DNA of 6,906 bases from Bacteroidia bacterium (GTDB lineage: Bacteria; Bacteroidota; Bacteroidia; Bacteroidales; VadinHA17): the NCBI GenBank assembly GCA_026391515.1, contig JAPLEC010000317.1, positions 1-6,906 of the forward strand, read 5' to 3'. Of the stretch, positions 1-6,781 are shown piece by piece (position 1 is the first letter of the stretch; every line of letters begins with the position of its first letter). The notes under the pieces were generated by a model, which ran no database searches, was not told the DNA's origin, and saw only the letters and a list, made by a program, of their open reading frames with translations. Position numbers and translations under genes: made by a program.

Positions 1-1488
1 CAACGGCTTACAGGAGGCGACTGGATAACTGTTGACAATGCCAACAGCGTGGAAGCGAGAGACGGGAATGATGTTGTTACAACATTGGACATTGATCTGC
101 AGGATGTTGCAACAACCGCACTTCTGAATCAACTCCGGAAACATGATGCTCATCATGGGTGTGCTGTCCTAATGGAGGTGTCAACCGGTGATATCAAAGC
201 TATAGCCAACCTGGAAATAGGAAGCGATGGCAACTACCACGAAACTTATAATTATGCTGTAGGAGAGAGCACCGAACCCGGATCGACTTTTAAACTTCCT
301 GCTCTGATGGCCGCCATTGAAGACGGAGTTATTGACACCAGTGATATTGTCGACACCGGTACAGGAAGTGTGAAATATTATAATAAGATCATCAGGGATA
401 CAAAAGAAGAAGGGTACGGTAAAATATCCGTCAAAGAGGTCTTTGAAAAATCGTCCAATGTGGGCGTCTCAAAGCTAATATATGAACATTATAAAGACAA
501 GCCAAAAGAATTTGTGAACCGGCTTTATGCAATGAAGCTTAATAAAAAGCTTGATCTTCAAATAAAAGGAGAAGGAACCCCTTTGATAAGATATCCGGGA
601 GATAAACTATGGTCAGGGCTTTCACTTCCGATGATGTCGCATGGCTATGAAGTTCAGCTTACACCTCTCCAGATTCTGACATTCTACAACGCGGTTGCTA
701 ATGACGGAAGGATGATGAAACCACGTTTTGTGACATCAGTAATGCGTAATGGCAATGTGATTAAACGTTTTGAGCCGCATGTGATTATCAACTCCATTGC
801 ATCACGATCAACAATCCGGAAAGTGAAAAAAATGATGGAAGGGGTTGTCGAACACGGAACTGCAACAAACCTTAGAAATGCTAATTACAAAATTGCAGGA
901 AAAACCGGAACTGCACAAATTGCATCGGGTAAATCAGGATACAGGTCCGGATCCAGGATATCTTACCAGGCCTCATTTGTTGGCTATTTTCCGGCCGAAA
1001 ACCCTCTCTATTCATGTATCGTAGTTGTTAATGCACCTTCAAACGGCGTCTATTATGGCAACCTGGTTGCAGGCTCTGTATTTAAAGAGATCTCCGATAA
1101 AATTTATGCAACAAATTTTTTCAGGGATTATATAAACTGGGACAAGGATAATAAAAAGCCGGTGCTTGCACCTGAAGCAGGAAATGGCTACAGGGCTGAT
1201 ATTAATGCGGTTCTTAAAGAGCTCGATGTGAGATATAAAAAGACTGCAAATAATGAATGGGTAGCTACAAGGGAAAGTGGAGACACAATAAGACTGGTAG
1301 GATTAAAAACTTCTAAAGGACTGGTTCCTGATGTTCGCGGGATGAGTCTCAGGGATGCTGTATTTCTTCTGGAAAATTCAGGATACAGAGTTAAGTATAA
1401 CGGTAAAGGCAAGGTACGCAGGCAATCACCTGAACACGGAGCAAGGTATTTTGAGGGACAGATAGTTTCTCTTGAAATGACTATGTAA
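1..1488 (+). CDS. ftsI: FtsI-type penicillin-binding protein (septal transpeptidase) with C-terminal PASTA domain, 5' partial
   Basis: This is a class B penicillin-binding protein, the D,D-transpeptidase that crosslinks septal peptidoglycan in the periplasm as partner of FtsW. The frame is open from base 1, so the GTG at 49 is an internal valine codon. The true start, the N-terminal membrane anchor and most of the pedestal domain lie upstream of the window. The three active-site motifs are present in order: STFK at 283-294 (nucleophile Ser at 283-285), SSN at 451-459, and KTGTA at 901-915. The conserved stretch QLTPLQILTFYNAVANDG lies between the last two. A linker of about 70 residues follows the transpeptidase fold, then a single PASTA domain of about 55 residues (about 1321-1485) opening with VPDVRGMSL. 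A terminal PASTA domain resembles SpoVD/PBP2x-type proteins and is common in Bacteroidota FtsI, so spoVD-like naming is possible. Position directly before murE supports ftsI. The stop at 1486-1488 leaves one base before murE. Confidence 0.95.
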   Translation, partial: QRLTGGDWITVDNANSVEARDGNDVVTTLDIDLQDVATTALLNQLRKHDAHHGCAVLMEVSTGDIKAIANLEIGSDGNYHETYNYAVGESTEPGSTFKLPALMAAIEDGVIDTSDIVDTGTGSVKYYNKIIRDTKEEGYGKISVKEVFEKSSNVGVSKLIYEHYKDKPKEFVNRLYAMKLNKKLDLQIKGEGTPLIRYPGDKLWSGLSLPMMSHGYEVQLTPLQILTFYNAVANDGRMMKPRFVTSVMRNGNVIKRFEPHVIINSIASRSTIRKVKKMMEGVVEHGTATNLRNANYKIAGKTGTAQIASGKSGYRSGSRISYQASFVGYFPAENPLYSCIVVVNAPSNGVYYGNLVAGSVFKEISDKIYATNFFRDYINWDKDNKKPVLAPEAGNGYRADINAVLKELDVRYKKTANNEWVATRESGDTIRLVGLKTSKGLVPDVRGMSLRDAVFLLENSGYRVKYNGKGKVRRQSPEHGARYFEGQIVSLEMTM

Positions 1489-1489
1489 C

Positions 1490-2947
1490 ATGATGCAACT
1501 GGACAAAATATTATCGGGCATTAAAATAATTTCCATCTCAGGAGATAAAAAATTACCTGTTGAGAATATCTCATTTGATTCCCGTAATGTAACAAAGAAT
1601 TCAATGTTTGTTGCAGTTAAAGGATCAAAAACAGACGGGCATGATTACATTGAAAATGCTATAAAAGCGGGCGCATCAGCTGTCGTTTGTGAAGTAGTTC
1701 CTGTTAATCCTGATAAAAAAATCTGCTGGATTATAACTGACGATTCAGCAAAAGTACTTGGTCAGGCTGCTTCAAATTTCTTTGGAAATCCTTCATCATC
1801 ATTAAAGCTTGTTGGTGTAACAGGTACCAACGGCAAAACTACAATTGCCACGCTCCTCTACAAAATGTTTACCAGTCTCGGATACAAATGCGGTCTGTTT
1901 TCAACCGTCTGCAATTATGTTATCGATAAAGAATTACCGGCAACTCATACCACTCCCGATCCTGTTCAGTTGAATAAGGTAATGGCAGAAATGTCTGATG
2001 CCGGCTGTAATTATGCATTTATGGAAGTAAGCTCGCATTCTACTGATCAACAGCGTATTGCAGGGCTGAAATTTGCAGGAGCCATTTTTACAAACCTTAC
2101 CCACGACCATCTCGATTACCATAAAACTTTCGATAATTACCTGGCAGCAAAAAAAAGCTGGTTCGATTCATTGCCTGAAAATGCTTTTGCCCTTGTGAAT
2201 GCAGATGATAAAAACGGAAAAGTAATGCTTCAGAACTGCAAAGCACATCACTATACATTTTCTGTTAAAGGAATGGCTGATTTCCGCTGCAAAATAATTG
2301 AGCAGAGCTTTGAGGGGATGGGTTTAAAAATTATGGGCGAAGAAGTGTGGACAAAATTCATCGGCAATTTCAATGCTTCAAATCTTCTTGCCGTAAGTGC
2401 TGCATCGGAGCTTCTCGGAGCAGACAGGAAAGAAATTCTGACCATCCTGAGTAATCTGACTTCTGTAGCAGGACGTCTTGAGGTGATAAGATCGCCGGAA
2501 GGAATTACAGGAATTGTGGATTACGCTCATACACCTGATGCACTATTAAATGTAATCAGTACACTTAATAAAATCAGGGAAGGCAGCGTGAACCTTATTA
2601 CAGTTGTTGGTGCAGGCGGAGATCGTGATAAAACCAAACGACCAAAAATGGCTGCCATATCAGCTGAGGGAAGCACAAAAGTTATCCTTACATCCGACAA
2701 TCCCCGGACTGAAAATCCCGAAAGGATACTTGATGACATGGAAGCAGGAATTGGTCCTGATATGAAAAGAAAAACATTAAGGATATGTGACCGTCGAGAA
2801 GCAATAAAAACTGCTGTGATGATGGCAAAGCCGGGTGATGTGATCCTTGTTGCAGGGAAAGGGCATGAACCATACCAGGAGATTAATGGAGTAAAACATC
2901 ATTTTGACGACAGGGAGGAACTTAAAAAAGCATTGTTACAGAAATAA
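1490..2947 (+). CDS. murE: UDP-N-acetylmuramoyl-L-alanyl-D-glutamate--2,6-diaminopimelate ligase
   Basis: MurE is the cytoplasmic ATP-dependent Mur ligase that adds the third stem-peptide residue to UDP-MurNAc-L-Ala-D-Glu. At 485 aa it is of normal length, with three domains: UDP-substrate binding (about 1-100), central ATPase (about 105-330) and C-terminal amino-acid binding (about 335-485). Visible motifs are the P-loop GVTGTNGKTT (109-118, Lys116), HTTPDP (153-158), EVSSH (179-183), THDHLDYH (204-211) and AAKKSWF (219-225), where Lys221 is the likely carbamylated lysine. DNPR (403-406) and GKGHE (456-460) lie in the C-terminal domain. In characterised MurE enzymes DNPR marks meso-diaminopimelate rather than L-lysine specificity, so a DAP-type wall is inferred. 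Two adjacent ATG codons (1490 and 1493) could start it. Neither has a Shine-Dalgarno motif, so the first is used by convention. Only one base separates it from the ftsI stop, suggesting coupled translation. The next gene is mraY, not murF. Confidence 0.97.
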   Translation: MMQLDKILSGIKIISISGDKKLPVENISFDSRNVTKNSMFVAVKGSKTDGHDYIENAIKAGASAVVCEVVPVNPDKKICWIITDDSAKVLGQAASNFFGNPSSSLKLVGVTGTNGKTTIATLLYKMFTSLGYKCGLFSTVCNYVIDKELPATHTTPDPVQLNKVMAEMSDAGCNYAFMEVSSHSTDQQRIAGLKFAGAIFTNLTHDHLDYHKTFDNYLAAKKSWFDSLPENAFALVNADDKNGKVMLQNCKAHHYTFSVKGMADFRCKIIEQSFEGMGLKIMGEEVWTKFIGNFNASNLLAVSAASELLGADRKEILTILSNLTSVAGRLEVIRSPEGITGIVDYAHTPDALLNVISTLNKIREGSVNLITVVGAGGDRDKTKRPKMAAISAEGSTKVILTSDNPRTENPERILDDMEAGIGPDMKRKTLRICDRREAIKTAVMMAKPGDVILVAGKGHEPYQEINGVKHHFDDREELKKALLQK

Positions 2948-2959
2948 AATTTACAAGTA

Positions 2960-4216
2960 ATGCTGTACCATTTATTTGAATTTCTTGATAAACTGGATGT
3001 CCCCGGAGCCGGGGTATTCAAATTCATCTCCTTCAGATCTGCTGCGGCCGTAATTACATCACTTTTCATTTCGATGATGATCGGGAAAAGGATAATACTT
3101 TTTCTTCAGAGAAAGCAGGCTGGAGAAGTTGTCAGAGATCTTGGCCTCGAAGGGCAATATCAGAAAAAAGGCACACCATCGATGGGTGGAATCATCATTC
3201 TTGCATCAATCGTAATTCCAACGCTCCTTTTTGCAAAGCTCAACAACATATATGTTCTTCTGATGCTCCTGACTACCGTATGGCTTGGTCTGGTCGGATT
3301 CCTTGATGATTATATAAAAATATTCAGGAAGAATAAAGAGGGACTGGCTGCACGCTTCAAAATATTCGGACAAATCATCCTGGGACTCATTGTCGGTCTG
3401 ACAATGTTTTTCAGTGATAATGTGATGATTGTAGAAAAAGTGAATGTTTCAGATCTCAGTGTAGGAGAGAAAAAGGAATTGTTCGATACTTCTGTTCAGC
3501 TGACTCCGCAAAATGAGATTTCGATGGAAAGGAAATCTACCAAAACCACGATCCCTTTTGTTAAAAACCATGAGTTCAATTATTCCTGGCTTGTAGGTTT
3601 TATTAATAAAGATCATCGTCAACCATGGACATGGCTTGTCTTTGTTCTGATTGTAATATTCATTCTTACAGCAGTTTCCAACGGAGCTAATCTTACTGAC
3701 GGATTAGACGGACTGGCGACGGGAACTTCGGCAATTACCGGAACAGCTCTCGGTATTCTTGCTTATTTGTCGAGTAATGTCAAATATGCTGATTACCTTA
3801 ATATTATGTTCATTCCTCATTCAGAGGAGCTGGTAATCTTTGCCAGCGCATTTATCGGAGCAACCATCGGTTTTCTTTGGTACAATTCTTACCCGGCACA
3901 GGTTTTTATGGGTGATACAGGTTCGCTCGCTCTCGGCGGGATAATAGCCGTATTTGCAATTATTATAAGGAAAGAATTACTCATACCGATTTTGTGCGGG
4001 ATTTTCCTTGTCGAGAATCTGTCAGTCGTTTTACAGGTAGCATGGTTTAAACGAACAAAGAGGAAATACGGGGCGGGCCGCAGGATATTCCTGATGGCTC
4101 CTTTGCATCATCATTTTCAAATGAAAGGTTATCCTGAACCGAAGATAGTCACAAGGTTCTGGATAGTGGCAATAATATTGGCTGTAATAAGTATTGTGAC
4201 ACTTAAGATCAGGTAA
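2960..4216 (+). CDS. mraY: Phospho-N-acetylmuramoyl-pentapeptide-transferase (lipid I synthase)
   Basis: MraY is the integral membrane enzyme that transfers phospho-MurNAc-pentapeptide from UDP to undecaprenyl phosphate, making lipid I at the cytoplasmic face. About ten membrane segments can be read, near residues 25-50, 76-92, 96-115, 135-151, 224-239, 252-271, 290-308, 321-336, 339-358 and 398-415. The cytoplasmic motifs are all intact: KKGTPSMGG (69-77), FLDDYIK (114-120, Asp116/Asp117), NLTDGLDG (244-251), FMGDTGSLALGG (316-327, Asp319) and PLHHHFQMKG (381-390, the three-histidine loop). The aspartates and the histidine loop line the Mg-dependent active site in known structures. The 418 aa length exceeds the roughly 360 aa of E. 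coli MraY. Most of the extra sequence lies between TM4 and TM5 (about residues 152-222), before and after an IPFVKN segment that matches the shorter loop of other MraYs. Long forms of this kind are usual in Bacteroidota. The ATG at 2960 follows a 12-base gap with no Shine-Dalgarno motif. Confidence 0.97.
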   Translation: MLYHLFEFLDKLDVPGAGVFKFISFRSAAAVITSLFISMMIGKRIILFLQRKQAGEVVRDLGLEGQYQKKGTPSMGGIIILASIVIPTLLFAKLNNIYVLLMLLTTVWLGLVGFLDDYIKIFRKNKEGLAARFKIFGQIILGLIVGLTMFFSDNVMIVEKVNVSDLSVGEKKELFDTSVQLTPQNEISMERKSTKTTIPFVKNHEFNYSWLVGFINKDHRQPWTWLVFVLIVIFILTAVSNGANLTDGLDGLATGTSAITGTALGILAYLSSNVKYADYLNIMFIPHSEELVIFASAFIGATIGFLWYNSYPAQVFMGDTGSLALGGIIAVFAIIIRKELLIPILCGIFLVENLSVVLQVAWFKRTKRKYGAGRRIFLMAPLHHHFQMKGYPEPKIVTRFWIVAIILAVISIVTLKIR

Positions 4217-4220
4217 TCTG

Positions 4221-5558
4221 ATGGAGAAAAAAATTGTAATACTCGGAGCAGGTGAGAGCGGTGCAGGATCAGCTGTTTTGGCGCTGAAAAAGGGTTTTGA
4301 TGTGTTTGTATCCGATCAGGGACAAATAAAGGATAATTATAAAAAAATTCTTGAGAATCATAAGATCAGATGGGAGGAAGGCAACCATTCAGAAAAGGAA
4401 ATACTTACAGCCAATGAGGTTATTAAAAGTCCGGGGGTTAAAGAAGATGCACCCATCGTAGCCAAAATTCGTGAGAAAGGAATTCCTGTGATCTCTGAAA
4501 TTGAATTTACCGGACGGTACGCAAAAGGAATAAAAATTTGTGTTACAGGAATCAATGGTAAGACAACTGTTACAAATCTGATTTATCATATTCTGAAAAA
4601 AGCAGGGAAGAATGCTGCAATGACCGGCAATGTCGGAAACAGTTTTGCAATGGCTGTAGCTGAAGGCAATTACGATTATTATGTGATTGAGCTCAGCAGC
4701 TTTCAGCTTGACGGGATGTTCAAATTTAAAGCAGAAGTTGCCGTGCTGATGAACATTACACCTGACCACCTTGACAGGTATGGATATAATCTTCAGAATT
4801 ATGTCGATTCAAAATTCAGAATCACACAAAATCAGACAAAGTCAGATTTCCTGATTTACTGGGCTGATGATCCGATCATCAAAGCTGAATTGTCAAAAAA
4901 GAATTATGGAATGACTCTGCTCCCATTCTCCGATACCAAAACGGAGAATATGACTGCATATATAGAAAACAAAGAATTAATAATTGATTACCAACATAAA
5001 ACCAACCTTATGACCATTCACGAACTGGCGCTCAAAGGTCGTCACAACACGTACAACTCGATGGCTGCGGCCATTGCAGGTAAAGTACTGAATATCCGTA
5101 AGGATGTAATCAGAGAAAGTCTTGCAGATTTTCAGGGAGTTGAACACCGGCTTGAACCGGTGATAAAAGTAAGCGGCATCAGCTTCATTAACGATTCTAA
5201 AGCTACAAATGTCAACTCCACATGGTACGCTCTTGAATGTATGGAAACAGATGTTATCTGGATTGTCGGAGGAATAGATAAAGGGAATGATTATTCAGAG
5301 CTGTTTCCTGTCGTGAAACAAAAAGTGCGAGCTGTAGTCTGCCTGGGGAAGGACAACAAGAAGATCATGGAGGCCTTTCAGGACAAGGTTCCGACAATTG
5401 TAGAAACAACGTCGATGGAAGAAGCAGTAAGATCTTCCTATTACCTGGCAAAAAGAGGCGAAACAGTTTTATTATCACCTGCCTGCGCCAGTTTTGACCT
5501 CTTCAATAATTATGAGGACAGAGGACGACAGTTTAAAGCAGCAGTCAGAAATCTTTAA
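4221..5558 (+). CDS. murD: UDP-N-acetylmuramoyl-L-alanine--D-glutamate ligase
   Basis: MurD is the cytoplasmic ATP-dependent Mur ligase that adds D-glutamate to UDP-MurNAc-L-Ala, one step before MurE. The protein has 445 aa, normal for the family. The N-terminal Rossmann-like UDP-binding domain opens with ILGAGESGAGSA (8-18 region). The central ATPase domain carries the P-loop VTGINGKTT (108-116, Lys114), IELSSFQLD (156-164, Glu157), NITPDHLDRY (178-187, His183) and YVDSKFRI (194-201), whose Lys198 is the expected carbamylated lysine. Glu157, His183 and Lys198 carry the same numbers as in the E. coli enzyme. The C-terminal domain has NDSKATN (324-330) and SPACASFDLFNNYEDRG (419-435), the D-Glu site signature. 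All key residues are present. The ATG at 4221 lies four bases after the mraY stop, with only a weak CAGG at 4210-4213 as a possible ribosome contact, so translation is probably coupled to mraY. Confidence 0.97.
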   Translation: MEKKIVILGAGESGAGSAVLALKKGFDVFVSDQGQIKDNYKKILENHKIRWEEGNHSEKEILTANEVIKSPGVKEDAPIVAKIREKGIPVISEIEFTGRYAKGIKICVTGINGKTTVTNLIYHILKKAGKNAAMTGNVGNSFAMAVAEGNYDYYVIELSSFQLDGMFKFKAEVAVLMNITPDHLDRYGYNLQNYVDSKFRITQNQTKSDFLIYWADDPIIKAELSKKNYGMTLLPFSDTKTENMTAYIENKELIIDYQHKTNLMTIHELALKGRHNTYNSMAAAIAGKVLNIRKDVIRESLADFQGVEHRLEPVIKVSGISFINDSKATNVNSTWYALECMETDVIWIVGGIDKGNDYSELFPVVKQKVRAVVCLGKDNKKIMEAFQDKVPTIVETTSMEEAVRSSYYLAKRGETVLLSPACASFDLFNNYEDRGRQFKAAVRNL

Positions 5559-5569
5559 AAACCAATACA

Positions 5570-6781
5570 ATGCAGCAAGGCTGGCTTACAAAGACATTTA
5601 AAGGCGACAGGGCTATCTGGGGTCTTGTTGCACTTTTTATGGTCTATTCACTGCTTGCGGTGTACAGCTCATCAGTCAGCGTTGCTTTTAAAATTCATGG
5701 AGGTAATACAACCTACTTTCTTAGAAGCCAGTTCTTTATGCTTCTGCTCAGCCTGATAATAATCGTAGTGGTGCATTACCTGCCATACAGGATATATTTT
5801 TCCATGGCCGGCCTGATCCTTATCATCTCAGCGGGTTTACTGGTACTGACATTTATTTTCGGGGCAAGAGTAAATGAAGCTACCCGCTGGCTTGTCATAC
5901 CCGGTACCGGCTTCAGACTTCAGACCTCAGATATTGCGAAGGTTGCACTGGTTCTTTATCTGGCCCGGACACTGGCAAAATACCAGAATGAACTGAATAA
6001 TTTTATGCTTGTCACTAAATACTTAATGGTCCCGATCGCCATTATCTGTGGACTTATTCTTCCGGAAAACCTGTCAACTGCAATGATGATTTTCGGAATA
6101 AGCATGATTATCCTCTTCATTGGCAGAGTGCCTTTTAAATTTCTCCTGGCATATCTGGGAATGGCAATTGTAGGTGTTGTACTTTTTGCTCTGGTACTGA
6201 CGGTAGTAACAAAAGATAACAGGGTGCAGGTATGGAAAAACAGAATAGAACATTATTTTTCAGGAGCACCTGATGAAGAGGGCAATTACCAGTCGAATCA
6301 GGCAAAAATTGCAATCTCTACAGGAGGACTTTTTGGTAAAGCACCGGGCAGAAGCACCCAGAGAAATATGCTGCCACAATCAAACTCCGACTTTATTTTT
6401 GCAATTATAATCGAAGAATACGGGTTGCTGCTTGGTGCAATTCCCCTAATTCTTGCTTATATGATATTGTTATTCAGGGGGATAACAATTACCAAGAAAT
6501 GTGAAACTGCTTTTCCTGCCTTGATGGTGCTTGGATTAATAGTGATGATTGTTGTGCAGGCAATACTTAATATGATGGTGGCTGTCGGACTATTTCCCGT
6601 GACCGGGCAGACACTTCCCATGGTAAGCTGGGGAAGAACATCAGTGCTGGTTATGAGCTTTTCAATAGGCGCTATTTTAAGTGTCAGCAGAGTTGTTAAT
6701 GCAAGAATAAAGAAAGAAGAATTATCTGCAGAAGAGGTATCAGATGAAGGAGATAAAATATATGAACCGGCAAAAACATAA
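5570..6781 (+). CDS. ftsW: SEDS-family septal peptidoglycan glycosyltransferase FtsW
   Basis: FtsW is a polytopic inner-membrane SEDS protein that polymerises lipid II into glycan strands at the division site, working with the class B PBP FtsI. At 403 aa it has about ten hydrophobic segments, near residues 14-35, 51-69, 76-97, 120-137, 149-162, 167-184, 189-212, 275-302, 314-338 and 348-373. The large extracellular loop (213-274) contains QAKIAISTGGLFGKAPG (244-260) and ends at NSDFIFAIIIEEYG. Asp274 there matches the essential SEDS aspartate (Asp262 in E. coli RodA). TRWLVIPG (105-112) and PENLSTA (165-171) are further family motifs. The usual SxGG(S/T)S segment reads SWGRTS (353-358), with Arg in place of the second Gly. 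A charged, acidic cytoplasmic tail ends the protein (about 378-403). FtsW is preferred over RodA because of the dcw location between murD and murG. The ATG at 5570 follows an A-rich 11-base gap without a Shine-Dalgarno motif, and the last 20 bases overlap murG. Confidence 0.95.
   Translation: MQQGWLTKTFKGDRAIWGLVALFMVYSLLAVYSSSVSVAFKIHGGNTTYFLRSQFFMLLLSLIIIVVVHYLPYRIYFSMAGLILIISAGLLVLTFIFGARVNEATRWLVIPGTGFRLQTSDIAKVALVLYLARTLAKYQNELNNFMLVTKYLMVPIAIICGLILPENLSTAMMIFGISMIILFIGRVPFKFLLAYLGMAIVGVVLFALVLTVVTKDNRVQVWKNRIEHYFSGAPDEEGNYQSNQAKIAISTGGLFGKAPGRSTQRNMLPQSNSDFIFAIIIEEYGLLLGAIPLILAYMILLFRGITITKKCETAFPALMVLGLIVMIVVQAILNMMVAVGLFPVTGQTLPMVSWGRTSVLVMSFSIGAILSVSRVVNARIKKEELSAEEVSDEGDKIYEPAKT
6747..6752 (+). 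promoter_or_regulatory. Shine-Dalgarno-like AAGGAG upstream of murG
   Basis: AAGGAG lies nine bases before the ATG at 6762, inside the ftsW reading frame (codons for Asp-Glu-Gly-Asp). It is the only clear Shine-Dalgarno-like motif before any start in this window, and it favours 6762 as the murG start over the in-frame ATG at 6744. Many Bacteroidota depend little on this motif, so its spacing is suggestive rather than proof of use. Confidence 0.45.

Noticed and set aside
32..37. TTGACA resembling a -35 promoter box
   Set aside because: It is inside ftsI coding sequence, has no convincing partner box, and the sigma-70 consensus of Proteobacteria is a poor guide in Bacteroidota.
49..51. GTG as start codon of the ftsI frame
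   Set aside because: The frame is open back to base 1 and the upstream codons read as sensible protein (GGDWITVDNANS), so the gene is cut by the window edge rather than starting here.
1188..1412. 74-codon minus-strand frame opposite the ftsI linker and PASTA region
   Set aside because: It is low-complexity Leu/Ser/Thr/Pro sequence antisense to conserved coding sequence, with no sign of its own start context.
1934..2873. Several 61-70 codon minus-strand frames opposite murE
   Set aside because: They overlap each other and the real gene, have no recognisable motifs, and are best explained as chance open frames.
4389..4769. 126-codon open frame on the minus strand inside murD
   Set aside because: It lies entirely opposite a complete, motif-rich murD, resembles no family I recognise, and is rich in Cys, Asn, Phe and Ile as expected of a reverse-strand shadow.
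5145..5162. Inverted repeat CACCGG-CTTGAA-CCGGTG in murD
   Set aside because: It is mid-gene, encodes conserved EHRLEPV residues and has no T-run, so it is not a terminator and likely arises by codon choice.
5901..5910. Self-complementary CCGGTACCGG in ftsW
   Set aside because: It is a single 10-base palindrome within coding sequence, with no second copy seen nearby and no operator-like context.
5911..5924. Tandem CTTCAGA CTTCAGA in ftsW
   Set aside because: Two 7-base copies encoding part of FRLQTS are too short to be a meaningful repeat, and no frameshift results.
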